Shown piece after piece: positions 18,320-28,577 of a stretch of 55,751 bases of DNA (position 1 is the first letter of the stretch; each line of letters opens with the position of its first letter). Source of the stretch: an uncultured Clostridia bacterium (lineage in GTDB: Bacteria; Bacillota; Clostridia; Oscillospirales; Acutalibacteraceae); NCBI GenBank assembly GCA_947631945.1, contig CANRNI010000015.1:1-55751 (forward strand), given 5' to 3'. The translations under genes were made by a program, and so were the position numbers. The notes beneath the pieces were generated by a model that was not told the origin of the DNA, searched no databases, and saw only the letters and a program-made list of their open reading frames with translations.

Positions 18320-18335
18320 AAACGGAGGTGTTTTT

Positions 18336-19163
18336 ATGTTCGGTTATTTAAAACAAAGTACAAAAATCGAAATGGAGGGAAATTATTTAAAGTGTTTTTT
18401 CGCCGTAGTAAAATCGGCGGCATCGTTTATATTTTTTTTCCTTTACTGCTTTTCTTGTATTTATCTTTTTATTTTTGATACTTCCTTTTTTGAAAAAGTC
18501 GGCGTGTTCTCCAACGATTACACTCTCGCGCTTTCATGCGCGGCGGCTGTGATTACGGGATTTATCCTGCTGCTGTTTTCTTATTATGTGAGATACAAAA
18601 CGGATTTTAAATTTTTATCTGTTTTCGGAAATATAACGCCGGATTCGATGAGCGTATCCGAAATAATCAAAATAATGCTTCTTTACAACGCTGTATTTAT
18701 CAAAAAAGCATTTTATCTTGTATTGTTTTCGCTCCCGTCCATCGCTTTTTCGGCGGTTGTATATCTCCTCGCGACAAAAGGATTGTCAGTCGTTTCCCTC
18801 TGCGTATTGCTTTCGGCCGATATCATTATATTCTTTTCGGGAATTATATCCGCTTCGATATACTGTCAGAGATATTCTCTGTGCGTATATGAATTTTCAA
18901 AGGAAAAAGATATGCCCATGCGCGATATAATAAAGGAAAGCATATTACAGATGAACGGCAAATGCGCAAAACTGTTTTTTCTTAAAATTTTACACATTCC
19001 GAAAAGAATTTTATCATTGCTGATTTTTCCGTCGGCGTATTTTATACCTTACTGCAAAGCCGCCGAAAGCCTGTTTATCTTGGAAAAAGAAAATCCGTAT
19101 ATCTCAAGAAAAAGATATGCGGAAAAGCCTGTAGTATTTTATTTTGAAAAAAGAACCGTCTGA
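18336..19163 (+). CDS. Polytopic membrane protein of unknown function
   Basis: 275 aa with about five hydrophobic segments (~30-50, 65-87, 120-145, 150-172, 215-240) separated by basic loops. The overall look is that of small DUF975-like Firmicutes membrane proteins, but no diagnostic motif was found and I do not assign it. CGGAGGTG 7 nt before the ATG makes the start secure. It stands alone between two MITE copies, one forming its leader. Use of phenylalanine- and isoleucine-rich stretches is typical of membrane segments; nothing suggests a substrate. Confidence 0.7.
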   Translation: MFGYLKQSTKIEMEGNYLKCFFAVVKSAASFIFFFLYCFSCIYLFIFDTSFFEKVGVFSNDYTLALSCAAAVITGFILLLFSYYVRYKTDFKFLSVFGNITPDSMSVSEIIKIMLLYNAVFIKKAFYLVLFSLPSIAFSAVVYLLATKGLSVVSLCVLLSADIIIFFSGIISASIYCQRYSLCVYEFSKEKDMPMRDIIKESILQMNGKCAKLFFLKILHIPKRILSLLIFPSAYFIPYCKAAESLFILEKENPYISRKRYAEKPVVFYFEKRTV

Positions 19164-19190
19164 TTTATTCCGATTGGAGGCAAAAATCTT

Positions 19191-19364
19191 AGGAAGCACT
19201 GATTAAATCGAACGTGCAGATTGCGTCATGAGATTTTTCGTCAGATTGACAAAAGTGACGCAGGAATACTGACGTATTTCAAGGAGCTTTTGGCAAAAAT
19301 GACGGAAAATCGCGGCGCAAGATGTGCGTTCAGCCGTTAGGCGTGATTTATTCAGTGTTTCCTT
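19191..19364 (+). repeat. Palindromic MITE, type B arms (copy 3), abutting the hisIE stop
   Basis: 174 bp with the core in reverse orientation. The left end is AGGAAGCACTGATTAAATC, the right end GATTTATTCAGTGTTTCCTT. Its last base is the third base of the hisIE stop codon (TAA on the minus strand at 19366-19364), so the insertion sits exactly at the gene's end. Confidence 0.9.
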
Positions 19365-20017
19365 TATTTCATAGTTTCCTGCTTGACTTTATGGTCCACA
19401 ACGTGGCGCGAGTCAAGCTCTTTTCTTATATCGTCGGGCGTTATTCCCGCCTCGACCATCAGTACAAGAACATGGTACGCAAGGTCCGAAATTTCAAAAA
19501 TCGTTTCCTCTTTTGATTTTTTCGCCGCTCCGATTATAACCTCGGTACACTCCTCCCCTACCTTTTTGAGTATCTTGTCAAGACCCTTCTCAAAAAGATA
19601 CGTTGTGTAAGAGCCTTCTTTCATTTCCGTCTTTCTGCCTTTTATGAGGTCGTAAAGAACGTCCGCCGAGAAATCGGTTTTCGATTCGTCCTTATAAATC
19701 AAATTGAAAAAACAGCTTTCGTGTCCCGTATGGCAGGCGGGCCCGTCCTTAATCACCTTTACTGTGAGCGCGTCAAAATCGCAGTCGGCTTTTACCGAAA
19801 CTATATGCTGTCTGTTTCCGCTCGTTTCGCCCTTGCGCCAAAGCTCCTGTCTTGAACGGGAATAAAAGCAGGTCATTTTTTCGTCAAGCGTGATTTTAAG
19901 ACTTTCGGCGTTCATATATGCGACCGTAAGCACCTCGCCCGTATAAAAATCTTGAACCACGGCGGGTATAAGCCCTTTTTCGTCAAATTTAAGTTTTGAT
20001 ATTATATCTTCACACAT
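19364..20017 (-). CDS. hisIE: Phosphoribosyl-AMP cyclohydrolase / phosphoribosyl-ATP pyrophosphatase
   Basis: 217 aa bifunctional enzyme for steps 2 and 3 of histidine synthesis. The HisI part (1-~115) shows [35 protein letters not shown] and the Zn-binding [10 protein letters not shown]. The HisE part (~120-217) shows a MazG-like helical domain with [15 protein letters not shown] and [17 protein letters not shown]. The start at 20017 is chosen because AAGGTGAAC precedes that ATG, while upstream codons lack a site. It is the last gene of the cluster, 35 nt after hisF. A MITE begins at its stop codon. Confidence 0.95.
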   Translation of the reverse strand: MCEDIISKLKFDEKGLIPAVVQDFYTGEVLTVAYMNAESLKITLDEKMTCFYSRSRQELWRKGETSGNRQHIVSVKADCDFDALTVKVIKDGPACHTGHESCFFNLIYKDESKTDFSADVLYDLIKGRKTEMKEGSYTTYLFEKGLDKILKKVGEECTEVIIGAAKKSKEETIFEISDLAYHVLVLMVEAGITPDDIRKELDSRHVVDHKVKQETMK

Positions 20018-20052
20018 TTTGTTCACCTTAATAATTTTTTTATTTGAGCCAA

Positions 20053-20814
20053 TCAAAAAACGCGCATTTCAATATTTTGGGATATAAGATATTTTTTAAG
20101 GTCGTTAATTTTTACCTCTCCGAAATGAAAAATCGAAGCGGCAAGTCCCGCATCAACGCCCGGGACGGTATCAAACAGCGTTTTGAAATGCTCCATACGT
20201 CCCGCGCCGCCCGACGCTATAACCGGAACGGAAACAACGCCGCAAATCGCCTCGAGCATTTCAATATCAAAGCCGTTTTTAACGCCGTCCGTATTTATCG
20301 AGTTTACAACGATTTCGCCCGCGCCGTCCGCTGTGCGTTTTTTTGCCCATTCCACCGCGTCGATGCCCGTATTCTCCCTGCCGCCTTTGGCGAAAAGCAT
20401 AAATCTGCCGTCAACTCTTTTTACGTCCATAGAAAGCACGACGCACTGGTCGCCGTATTTTTTCGCCGCCTCGCCGACGATAGACGGATTTTTTATGGCT
20501 CCCGTGTTTACGCTGACCTTGTCCGCGCCGCTTTTCAGCACCCTGTCAAAATCATCGAGCGAGTTTATATTGCCGCCGACCGTAAGAGGAATAAAAATGT
20601 TTTCGGCGACGTTCTTTAAAACGTCCGCAAAAAGACCGCGTTCCTCAAAGCTCGCCGTTATATCGTAAAACACAAGCTCGTCCGCTCCGCTGTCATTGTA
20701 ATATTTCGCGAGCGCGACAGGGTCGTCAACGTCCCGGATACCATCAAAATTAACTCCCTTTACAACGCGTCCGTTTCTTATATCAAGGCACGGAATTATT
20801 CTCTTGGTTATCAT
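20053..20814 (-). CDS. hisF: Imidazole glycerol phosphate synthase, cyclase subunit
   Basis: 253 aa (beta/alpha)8 barrel that, with HisH, turns PRFAR and ammonia into imidazole glycerol phosphate plus AICAR. It carries the two catalytic aspartates in [15 protein letters not shown] (D11) and [12 protein letters not shown], the phosphate-binding TVGGNI and IASGGAG loops, and the usual full length. The start overlaps the hisA stop by 4 nt (ATGA), indicating translational coupling. Confidence 0.97.
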   Translation of the reverse strand: MITKRIIPCLDIRNGRVVKGVNFDGIRDVDDPVALAKYYNDSGADELVFYDITASFEERGLFADVLKNVAENIFIPLTVGGNINSLDDFDRVLKSGADKVSVNTGAIKNPSIVGEAAKKYGDQCVVLSMDVKRVDGRFMLFAKGGRENTGIDAVEWAKKRTADGAGEIVVNSINTDGVKNGFDIEMLEAICGVVSVPVIASGGAGRMEHFKTLFDTVPGVDAGLAASIFHFGEVKINDLKKYLISQNIEMRVF

Positions 20815-21533
20815 AATTCATCACCCGAATACTTCAAAATCTCTCTAAGATTCAATTTGTTTTCATAAATAGCTTTTCCGATTACCGCGCCGTAGCAGTC
20901 TATTGAACAAAGCGCTTTTATATCGTTCTCGGACGATATCCCGCCCGAAGCGATAACGTTAAGCTTTTCAATCTTTTTGAGCCTTTTATAAGCTTCGACG
21001 TTCGTTCCCGAAAGCTTGCCGTCTCTCGAAATATCGGTATAAATAACCGTTTCCACACCGATATCCGCAAGCTTTTCGCAAAAATCAAAGGAGTTTATCT
21101 CCGTTACCTCCAGCCAGCCGTTTACCGCGACTTTTTCATTCTTTGCGTCAACGCCGACCGCTATATGAGAGCCGTATTTTTTTACCATATCGCGTAAAAA
21201 CGGAAAATTATTTATCGCGGCCGTACCGAGTATCACTCGGTCAATGCCCGAATCAATATATTTCCTTATTTTTTCCTCGGAGCGTATTCCGCCGCCCGTT
21301 TCAATGAAAAGCTTTGTTTCATTCGCGATACGGCAAATTATATCGGAATTTTCATCGCCGCCGTTCTTCGCCGAGTCAAGGTCTACGATATGCAAATGCT
21401 TCGCGCCCGCAGCCTCAAACATCTTAGCCGTATCCAACGGCGAATCGCCGTATGTTTTCATTTTGTCATAATCGCCCTCGGTAAGTCTTACGACCTTGCC
21501 GCCGCGAAGGTCAATAGCGGGAAAAATTTTCAT
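20811..21533 (-). CDS. hisA: ProFAR isomerase (phosphoribosylformimino-AICAR-P isomerase)
   Basis: 240 aa barrel paralogous to HisF. It has PAIDLRGGKVVRLTEGDYD (catalytic D8), ETGGGIRS, VDAKNEKVAVNGWLE and YTDISRDGKLSGTNVE with the second catalytic Asp. It converts ProFAR to PRFAR in the cytoplasm. GAGGTG precedes the ATG, which overlaps the end of hisH by one base. Confidence 0.97.
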   Translation of the reverse strand: MKIFPAIDLRGGKVVRLTEGDYDKMKTYGDSPLDTAKMFEAAGAKHLHIVDLDSAKNGGDENSDIICRIANETKLFIETGGGIRSEEKIRKYIDSGIDRVILGTAAINNFPFLRDMVKKYGSHIAVGVDAKNEKVAVNGWLEVTEINSFDFCEKLADIGVETVIYTDISRDGKLSGTNVEAYKRLKKIEKLNVIASGGISSENDIKALCSIDCYGAVIGKAIYENKLNLREILKYSGDEL

Positions 21534-22147
21534 TAACGCACCTCGCAGAACGCTTTAAGCATTTTAAGTCCGGCTTCTCCGCTTTTTTCCGGGTGGAACT
21601 GCGTGCCGAACACGTTTTTGTTATTGACAAGTCCCGGTACGTTCACATAATATTCCGAATAAGCAATAAGAGATTCTTCGCATTTCTTTGCGTAATACGA
21701 GTGAACGTAATACATATAATCGCCCTCGGAGGTGTATTTCAGCATCGGGTTCGATTTATCCTTTATAATCAGCTTATTCCAGCCTATATGCGGAACTTTC
21801 ATATTTTCGGGTATATCCTCGCAAAGAGGGCAAACCTCGCCTTTTATGTAACCAAGTCCGTCGTGTTCGCCGTATTCATAGCTTTTTTCAAACAAAAGCT
21901 GCATACCGAGACAAATTCCGAGCAGAGGCTTGCCGTTTCCTGCTTCTTCATTCAGAACCGGAATAAGTCCCGTGTCGGAAAGCTTCCGTTTCGCGTCGGC
22001 AAACGCTCCCACTCCGGGTAGAATTATTCTGTCGGCTTTTCTTATTTCATCGGCGTCGGCTGTAACTACAGCTTCAATTCCGAGATGTTTGAGCGAGCCT
22101 GTCAGCGAAAAAAGATTGCCCACGCCGTAATTTATTATTGCTGTCAT
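21533..22147 (-). CDS. hisH: Imidazole glycerol phosphate synthase, glutaminase subunit
   Basis: 204 aa class I amidotransferase supplying ammonia to HisF. The triad is visible as C79 in LLGICLGMQLLF, then H185 and E187 in QFHPEKSG. IINYGVGNLFS opens the protein, as in all HisH. It is tightly coupled: it overlaps hisB by one base upstream and hisA by one base downstream. Confidence 0.97.
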   Translation of the reverse strand: MTAIINYGVGNLFSLTGSLKHLGIEAVVTADADEIRKADRIILPGVGAFADAKRKLSDTGLIPVLNEEAGNGKPLLGICLGMQLLFEKSYEYGEHDGLGYIKGEVCPLCEDIPENMKVPHIGWNKLIIKDKSNPMLKYTSEGDYMYYVHSYYAKKCEESLIAYSEYYVNVPGLVNNKNVFGTQFHPEKSGEAGLKMLKAFCEVR

Positions 22148-22734
22148 TATAAAATTCCTTTCGTTGACGGAATTTCGTTTATATTTTTTTCGTCGATTTC
22201 GGCGGCTGACTTTAACGCCCTTGCGAGAGCCTTGAACGCGCCCTCTATTATATGATGCGAATTTTCGCCGTCGAGCTGCTTCAAATGAAGATTGATTTTA
22301 GCGTTGTTCGCAAACGCCGCCATAAATTCCTTCGTAAGCTCCGTGTCGAAATCCCCGACCTTCCGGGAGGGGATTTCCAGAGAATAATTAAGGCAGGCGC
22401 GGCCTCCGATATCTACCGCGCACAAAATAAGAGCCTCGTCCATAGGAAGAATAATATGACCGTAGCGCTTAATTCCTCTCGCGTCGCCTATACATTCCGC
22501 GAACGCGCTGCCCAGAACTATGGCGATATCTTCCGTAGTGTGGTGGTAATCAACATATATATCTCCGTCACATTTTACGGCGAGGTCAAAGCCCGAATGT
22601 TTTGAAAAAAGAGTGAGCATATGGTCAAGAAATCCGCAGCCGGTGCTTATTTCCGATTTTCCCGAACCGTCAAGATTCAGCGAAAGCTTTATTTTCGTTT
22701 CGGCGGTGTTTCTTTCCTTTTCACATATTCTCAT
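22147..22734 (-). CDS. hisB: Imidazoleglycerol-phosphate dehydratase
   Basis: 195 aa, the single-function dehydratase (no fused histidinol-phosphatase). It contains the Mn-binding motifs STGCGFLDHMLTLFSKHSGFDL, DYHHTTEDI, MDEALILCAVDIGGR and LDGENSHHIIEGAFKALARAL. It follows the hisC stop by 3 nt. No histidinol-phosphatase gene (hisJ, hisN or fused hisB) occurs in this cluster, so that step must be encoded elsewhere. Confidence 0.97.
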   Translation of the reverse strand: MRICEKERNTAETKIKLSLNLDGSGKSEISTGCGFLDHMLTLFSKHSGFDLAVKCDGDIYVDYHHTTEDIAIVLGSAFAECIGDARGIKRYGHIILPMDEALILCAVDIGGRACLNYSLEIPSRKVGDFDTELTKEFMAAFANNAKINLHLKQLDGENSHHIIEGAFKALARALKSAAEIDEKNINEIPSTKGIL

Positions 22735-22737
22735 ATT

Positions 22738-23802
22738 TCAGCATCCTTTCAAAATTTCGTCCGTCGCGTTTAAAAGCGCGTCCGCCTGCTCCCTTGAGCC
22801 TATCGTTATCCTTACGTAATCCCTGATTCTTTCCTTATCGAAGTGCCTTACAAGTATATTTTTTTCACGCAGCTTATTATAGTAATCCGTTCCCGAGAGA
22901 ATATTGTGCTTTGCGAAGATGAAGTTTGTTTTCGATTCGGGTACCGCAAAGCCCCGTTTTCTCATTTCGGCGGATATATATCCGCGCGTTTCCTTTATCG
23001 AATTTACGCATTTTTCAAAATATTCGGCGTCGAGCATAGCTTCTTTTCCCGCGATAATCGAAAGGCGGTTTATATTGTACGGATTAAAAGAAAATTTCAT
23101 TTTGAGCATATCGGCTATTATATCGGGGTTAGACACGGCGAAACCGAGCCTTGCGCCGGCTAAATTTCGTGATTTTGAGAACGTGCGCGAAATAATAAGA
23201 TTCGGATATTTGCCGATAAGGGAAATTGCCGAATCCGCGCCGAAATCAACGTACGCTTCGTCAATCAGCACAATATTGTCCCTGTTGTGAATAAGTATTT
23301 CTTCTATCTGAGGGAGCGACAGCGCGAGCGACGTCGGAGCGTTCGGATTCGCGATAAAAACAGGCTTGTTTTTATTGAAATAATCTGACGGTTCTATTGA
23401 TAAATCGTCTTTAAGAGGTATGATTTCGGGTTCAAGATTGAAAAGCTCGCAAAATACGGGATAAAAACCGTAGGTTATGTCGGCAAAGCACGGCTCGTGT
23501 TCTTTATCGCAGAACGCCTCAAAAGCAAAAGCAAGAATTTCGTCGGAGCCGTTGCCCATCATAATTTGGTTTTCATTTACTCCGAGAGTTTCGGCTATAG
23601 CCGAAATCACCTCGCGCGTATCGGGGTCGGAATAGAGATTCAGCCTTGAAATTTCCGTCTCATTCAGAGCCTTTATTACGTTCGGTGAGGGCAGGAACGG
23701 GCTTTCATTCGTATTTAATTTTATCAAATTCCGATTTTTCGGCTGTTCGCCCGGAGTATACGGCTCGATTGCAGAGTATCTTTCAGATAAAAAACGTGAC
23801 AT
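22738..23802 (-). CDS. hisC: Histidinol-phosphate aminotransferase
   Basis: 354 aa fold-type I PLP enzyme converting imidazole-acetol phosphate to L-histidinol phosphate. It shows LNTNESPFLPSP, GNGSDEILAF, ANPNAPTSLAL, DEAYVDFG and the PLP-lysine motif SRTFSKSRNLAGARLGFAVS. It lies 52 nt after hisD, the largest gap inside the his genes apart from the 5' end, with AAGAAGTG as ribosome-binding site. Confidence 0.95.
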   Translation of the reverse strand: MSRFLSERYSAIEPYTPGEQPKNRNLIKLNTNESPFLPSPNVIKALNETEISRLNLYSDPDTREVISAIAETLGVNENQIMMGNGSDEILAFAFEAFCDKEHEPCFADITYGFYPVFCELFNLEPEIIPLKDDLSIEPSDYFNKNKPVFIANPNAPTSLALSLPQIEEILIHNRDNIVLIDEAYVDFGADSAISLIGKYPNLIISRTFSKSRNLAGARLGFAVSNPDIIADMLKMKFSFNPYNINRLSIIAGKEAMLDAEYFEKCVNSIKETRGYISAEMRKRGFAVPESKTNFIFAKHNILSGTDYYNKLREKNILVRHFDKERIRDYVRITIGSREQADALLNATDEILKGC

Positions 23803-23854
23803 TTACAACACTTCTTAAAAATAATTGAAAACGAAGAGCGGTTCGGGTTTGGCT

Positions 23855-25138
23855 TTAGAATTTCTTAAACCTTATACCGATTGACTTTCCGTGAGCCTGC
23901 AAGCCCTCTCGGTTCGCGAAATCCTCTATTCGCTCATGTGATTTTTCAAGAGCCTCGGCGGAGTAATAAATAAAAGATGACTTTTTGATAAAATCGTCAA
24001 CCGAAAGCGGCGACGAAAATCTCGCCGTGCCGCTTGTGGGCAGAGTGTGATTGGGACCGGCGAAATAATCGCCGAGGGCCTCGGGAACGTTTTTGCCGAG
24101 GAATATACTTCCCGCGTTGGTGATTTCGGGCAGAAGCTCAAACGGATTTTCAACGCATACCTCAAGATGCTCGGGAGCTATCTCATTGCTGAGCTTTACG
24201 GCGGTTTTTATTGAATCGACAATAAATATTTTTCCGTTATTATCAATAGACGCCCTCGCGATTTCCTCTCTCGGAAGCAGTCTTAATTGTCTTTCTATTT
24301 CGTCCGATACCTTGTGCGCAAAGGAAATATCGGTAGTTATAAGCACCGCGCTTGCCATTTTATCATGCTCCGCCTGAGAAAGCAAATCGGCGGCAACGCA
24401 GGACGGGTCGCAGCTCGGCTCGGCGATAACGAGAATTTCGCTCGGTCCCGCTATCATATCTATGCTGACCTTGCCGAAAACCTGTTTTTTCGCCGTCGCG
24501 ACAAAAATATTTCCCGGCCCTACTATTTTATCGACTTTAGGCACGCTTTGAGTACCGTAAGCGAGAGCCGCTATAGCCTGAGCGCCTCCGAGCTTGAAAA
24601 TCTTTGTAACGCCGGCTATTTTCGCCGCCGCAAGAATCGCGGGATTGATTTTACCCTCCGGCGACGGAGGCGTGACCATCACTATTTCTTTAACGCCGGC
24701 TATTTTCGCGGGAACGGCGTCCATAAGAACCGTACTGGGATATGCCGCCGTACCGCCGGGAACGTAAAGTCCCGCTTTCTCCACAGGCGTTATTTTCTGA
24801 CCTAAAATAATCCCGTCCTCTTTCGTAATGACAAAATTATTCCTGACCTGTTTTTCATGGAAAGCGGCGATATTATCTCTCGCCTGTTTCAGAGTTTCTA
24901 TAAAATACTCGTCGGTCGAGCGGTACGCTTCTTCAATTTCATCTTCCGATACAAGCAGAGAATCGAGCTTGCATTTATCAAATTTTTCGCAGTATTCAAA
25001 AAGAGCCTTGTCCCCGTTCTTTTTGACGTTATCTATAATGGCTTCGACCGATTTTTCAATCTCCTCGTTTTTCTTTAAGTCCTCCCTTGAAAAAACGGTG
25101 AAATCCGTTACTTGAGACGTATTGATAATTTTAATCAT
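23855..25138 (-). CDS. hisD: Histidinol dehydrogenase
   Basis: 427 aa Zn- and NAD-dependent enzyme performing the last two oxidations to histidine. Conserved blocks: GLYVPGGTAAYPSTVLMDAVPA, KIVGPGNIFVATAKK, DMIAGPSEILVIA, LLSQAEHDKMA (Zn ligands Q and H), EIAPEHLEV (catalytic His) and GPNHTLPTSGTARF. Its start overlaps the hisG end by 8 nt. Confidence 0.97.
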   Translation of the reverse strand: MIKIINTSQVTDFTVFSREDLKKNEEIEKSVEAIIDNVKKNGDKALFEYCEKFDKCKLDSLLVSEDEIEEAYRSTDEYFIETLKQARDNIAAFHEKQVRNNFVITKEDGIILGQKITPVEKAGLYVPGGTAAYPSTVLMDAVPAKIAGVKEIVMVTPPSPEGKINPAILAAAKIAGVTKIFKLGGAQAIAALAYGTQSVPKVDKIVGPGNIFVATAKKQVFGKVSIDMIAGPSEILVIAEPSCDPSCVAADLLSQAEHDKMASAVLITTDISFAHKVSDEIERQLRLLPREEIARASIDNNGKIFIVDSIKTAVKLSNEIAPEHLEVCVENPFELLPEITNAGSIFLGKNVPEALGDYFAGPNHTLPTSGTARFSSPLSVDDFIKKSSFIYYSAEALEKSHERIEDFANREGLQAHGKSIGIRFKKF

Positions 25139-25757
25139 TTTTTAATTCCTCACCGAACCGTGAAACTATTCTTCTTATTTCATCGGTTTTGAATTTATAG
25201 CTCGCCTTATTCGCGATAAGTCTCGCGCTGATAGGCATTATTTCCGTCAGCACGCCGAGATTGTTTTCTTTAAGAGTTGTTCCCGTCTCCACTATATCCA
25301 CAATAACGTCGGAAAGACCGAGTATCGGCGCGAGTTCAATCGAGCCGTTGAGTTTTATTATCTCGATATCGCGGTTAATGCTTTTATAATATGCCTTAGT
25401 GATATTGACAAACTTTGTGGCTATTCTCAAAGCGACCTCGGGATTATCCTTAAAATTATTTTTTCCCGCGACGCACATTTTGCATTTTCCTATGCCGAGG
25501 TCAAGCAATTCGTATACGTCGGGTTCGTATTCAAGCAGGATATCCTTTCCGGCTATCCCTATGTCGGCGGCTCCGTGTTCAACGTAAATGCTTACGTCCG
25601 AGGGCTTTACAAGGAAGTAGCTTATGCCGTTTTTCTCGCTTGTAAAAACAAGCTGTCTTGAATCCGAACGCATTTCTTCGCAGTCGTAACCGACCGAAGC
25701 AAAAATATCGAACACTTTGTTTCCGAGCCGTCCCTTCGGAAGCGCAACGCTTATCAT
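25131..25757 (-). CDS. hisG: ATP phosphoribosyltransferase, short form
   Basis: 208 aa, the short catalytic subunit without the C-terminal histidine-binding domain; such enzymes need HisZ. It opens ALPKGRLGNKVFDIFASVGY and has KPSDVSIYVEHGAADIGIAGKD and IVDIVETGTTLKENNL (PRPP-binding). It catalyses the first committed step of the pathway. Its start overlaps the hisZ end by 4 nt, matching the need for equal amounts of both subunits. Confidence 0.97.
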   Translation of the reverse strand: MISVALPKGRLGNKVFDIFASVGYDCEEMRSDSRQLVFTSEKNGISYFLVKPSDVSIYVEHGAADIGIAGKDILLEYEPDVYELLDLGIGKCKMCVAGKNNFKDNPEVALRIATKFVNITKAYYKSINRDIEIIKLNGSIELAPILGLSDVIVDIVETGTTLKENNLGVLTEIMPISARLIANKASYKFKTDEIRRIVSRFGEELKND

Positions 25758-26878
25758 AAAGCGCCCTCCTTTACATTGCCGCCGCTTATTATATACACCT
25801 TAACTCCCGTAAGTCCCTCGGGCAGAGAAGTCACGGCGGTATATGATACGTTCTGTCCGTCAAGCGATTTTGTCAGCGAAATGAGAGTATCAATATCGGA
25901 ATCTCCGCCGTAAAGGATATAAGCGTCCGTATTCTGTTTTTCTTTTTTATGAAGTCCTCTGTCGAGCGCGTCAAAATAAATCGCGAAGCCCATTGCGTGA
26001 GCGCCTTTTTTTCCCATTTTGCTCATGAGCATATCGTATCTGCCGCCCGAAAGGATATTTCTCGGGATACCGTGAACGTAGCCCTGCATAAGTATGCCGT
26101 TGTAATATCCGGGGTCGCCCGCCGCGGAAAGGTCGATTTTCACATGATTTTCAAGTCCGAGCTTTTTAAGGCAGGCGTAAATGCTTTTTATTTCCGTAAC
26201 GGCTTCCTGCATTTTTACGTTAAGAGCGTGTTCCTCAGCAGTCAGAATCGTTTCCTCGTTTGCCGTTACCGGTTTCATTATTTCCACAGCGGTATTGACG
26301 GGATTTTTAGGCAGCGAATTATCTTCCGCGAGCTTTATAAGGTCGTGCGGATTCTTGCTCAAAAGCAATCTGTGCAGCTCTTTTTTTACCGATTCGTCCG
26401 AAGATATGCAGTCTATAAGCCCCTCTGTATATCCTATATGAGAAATTTCAAGAACCGCGTCTTTGTCTATTTCCGTAAGACTTTTTATCGCGAGAGATAT
26501 TATCTCGACGGTTTCAAACAAATCTATATCGCCCAGTACCTCAAGACCTACCTGAAAAATCTCCTTAAATTCATGCACGTCCTTTGATTCTCTGTATACG
26601 TTCTCCGTATAGTAAAGCTTTTGTCTGCCGTTTGAAGGCTCGTCGGCGTTTTTGACTATGCTCAGAGTAACGTCGGGCTTTAGCGCCATAAGCTTGCCGT
26701 TAAGGTCGGTAAACGTTATGATTCTGTTGCCGACGAGAAAATCCTTATTTCCCGCGTAAAAATCATACGATTCAAATTTACCCATTCTGAATTTTTTAAA
26801 GCCGTGATTTTCATAAAGCCGCCTTAGCTTCAGAACCGTAATTTCATCGTTATATAAAAAGTTAAATTTATCGGTCAA
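25754..26878 (-). CDS. hisZ: ATP phosphoribosyltransferase regulatory subunit
   Basis: 374 aa paralogue of the catalytic domain of histidyl-tRNA synthetase. It activates short HisG and carries feedback inhibition by histidine. Visible are a motif-2-like VYRESKDVHEFKEIFQVGLE, DIDLFETVEIISLA, SAAGDPGYYNGILMQGYVHGI and ILSGGRYDMLMSKMG. The tRNA-binding domain is absent. It lies 22 nt after fhs. Confidence 0.95.
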   Translation of the reverse strand: MTDKFNFLYNDEITVLKLRRLYENHGFKKFRMGKFESYDFYAGNKDFLVGNRIITFTDLNGKLMALKPDVTLSIVKNADEPSNGRQKLYYTENVYRESKDVHEFKEIFQVGLEVLGDIDLFETVEIISLAIKSLTEIDKDAVLEISHIGYTEGLIDCISSDESVKKELHRLLLSKNPHDLIKLAEDNSLPKNPVNTAVEIMKPVTANEETILTAEEHALNVKMQEAVTEIKSIYACLKKLGLENHVKIDLSAAGDPGYYNGILMQGYVHGIPRNILSGGRYDMLMSKMGKKGAHAMGFAIYFDALDRGLHKKEKQNTDAYILYGGDSDIDTLISLTKSLDGQNVSYTAVTSLPEGLTGVKVYIISGGNVKEGAL

Positions 26879-26900
26879 AATATCACCTTATTTCAACTCT

Positions 26901-28577
26901 TCAGAACAGACCCTCGATAGTTCCGTCCTCATGAATATCTATTTTCAATGCGCTCGGAGATTTCGGAAGTCCGGGCATTGTTAAAATGTCGCCCGTCATA
27001 ACGGTTATAAATCCCGCGCCCGAATAAAGCTTTACGTCCCTTACCGTTATTTCAAAGTTTTCGGGCTTGCCGAGCTTTGTCGGGTCGTCCGAGAGAGAAT
27101 ACTGCGTTTTTGCTATACAAACGGGGAGCTTGTCTCTGCCAAGTCTTTCAATTTCTTTTATTGACTTTTCGGCGTTCGCGGTGAATATAACGCCGTCGGC
27201 GCGGTATATCTCCTTGGCGACAGTCGCTATTTTTTCTTTTATTGATTTTTCCGTATCGTAAATATAACGGAAATTATTTTTTCCGCCGTTCGTTTCTATC
27301 GTTTCACAGACTGTTTCGGCAAGCTCCGCCGCGCCCTCGCCGCCTTTTGCGAAGCCCTCCGAGATACACGCGGTTACGCCCTTTTCGGCGCAGTATTCCT
27401 TAACAAAATCAAGCTCCGCGTCGGTATCGGTATAAAATCTGTTTATTGCAACGACTACAGGCACACCGTACTTCTGCATATTCTCGATGTGCGTGCCGAG
27501 ATTCACAATGCCTTTTTTGAGCGCGTCAAGATTTTCCTTTGACGTATCCTCTTTTTTAACTCCGCCGTTGTATTTAAGAGCACGGCAGGTCGCAACGAGA
27601 ACGATGCAGGACGGTTTTAATCCCGCTGCCCTGCATTTTATATCAAGGAATTTTTCGGCGCCGAGGTCGGAACCGAAGCCCGCCTCCGTGATTATATAAT
27701 CGGCAAGCTTCACTGCGAGCTTTGTTGCCCTTACAGAGTTGCAGCCGTGAGCTATATTCGCGAACGGTCCGCCGTGGATTATGGCGGGAGTGTTTTCAAG
27801 CGTCTGAACGAGATTCGGATTTATCGCGTCTTTCATAAGCAGCGTCATGGCTCCGGCGCACCCGAGCTCTTTCGCGTAAACGGGTTCGCCCGAATAATTA
27901 TACGCGACAAGGATATTTTCAAATCTGCGCTTTAAGTCCGTTAAATCTTCCGCAAGACAGAGTATAGCCATTATCTCGCTCGCGACGGTTATATTAAAGC
28001 CGTCCTCGCGCGGTACTCCGTTCGCTTTGCCGCCAAGTCCCACGACGATATTTCTTAAAGCGCGGTCATTCATATCCATACAGCGTTTAAAAAGTATGCG
28101 CCTCGGGTCAATGCCGAGAGCGTTGCCCTGCTGTAAATGATTGTCGATAATCGCGCAGAGAAGATTATTCGCCGCCGTGATAGCGTGCATATCGCCCGTA
28201 AAATGCAGATTTATATCCTCCATGGGAACGACCTGGGAATATCCGCCGCCCGCGGCTCCGCCCTTTATTCCGAAAACGGGGCCGAGCGAAGGCTCGCGCA
28301 GAGCGATAACCGCTTTTTTGCCGATGACTTTCATAGCCTGTCCGAGACCTACGGTAACGGTGGTCTTGCCCTCGCCCGCAGGCGTGGGATTTACGGCTGT
28401 AACGAGAATCAGCTTGCCGTCCCTGTTGTTTTTAACCTTTTTAATTAAATCATCGCTGAGCTTCGCTTTGTATTTTCCGTAATAATCAAGGTATTCCTCA
28501 CCGACGCCGATTTGCGCGGCGACCTCCTTAATGGGAAGCATTTTACAGCTTTGAGCTATCTCTACGTCTGACAGCAT
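26901..28577 (-). CDS. fhs: Formate-tetrahydrofolate ligase
   Basis: 558 aa cytoplasmic enzyme forming 10-formyl-THF from formate, ATP and THF. It shows the P-loop TPAGEGKT (65-72), [40 protein letters not shown]-type block [30 protein letters not shown] and the C-terminal [26 protein letters not shown] precedes the ATG. It is the first gene of the run leading into the his genes. The coupling makes sense because HisF/HisH release AICAR, and returning it to purines needs 10-formyl-THF. Other Wood-Ljungdahl genes are not in the window, so a C1 or purine role is more likely than acetogenesis. Confidence 0.96.
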   Translation of the reverse strand: MLSDVEIAQSCKMLPIKEVAAQIGVGEEYLDYYGKYKAKLSDDLIKKVKNNRDGKLILVTAVNPTPAGEGKTTVTVGLGQAMKVIGKKAVIALREPSLGPVFGIKGGAAGGGYSQVVPMEDINLHFTGDMHAITAANNLLCAIIDNHLQQGNALGIDPRRILFKRCMDMNDRALRNIVVGLGGKANGVPREDGFNITVASEIMAILCLAEDLTDLKRRFENILVAYNYSGEPVYAKELGCAGAMTLLMKDAINPNLVQTLENTPAIIHGGPFANIAHGCNSVRATKLAVKLADYIITEAGFGSDLGAEKFLDIKCRAAGLKPSCIVLVATCRALKYNGGVKKEDTSKENLDALKKGIVNLGTHIENMQKYGVPVVVAINRFYTDTDAELDFVKEYCAEKGVTACISEGFAKGGEGAAELAETVCETIETNGGKNNFRYIYDTEKSIKEKIATVAKEIYRADGVIFTANAEKSIKEIERLGRDKLPVCIAKTQYSLSDDPTKLGKPENFEITVRDVKLYSGAGFITVMTGDILTMPGLPKSPSALKIDIHEDGTIEGLF

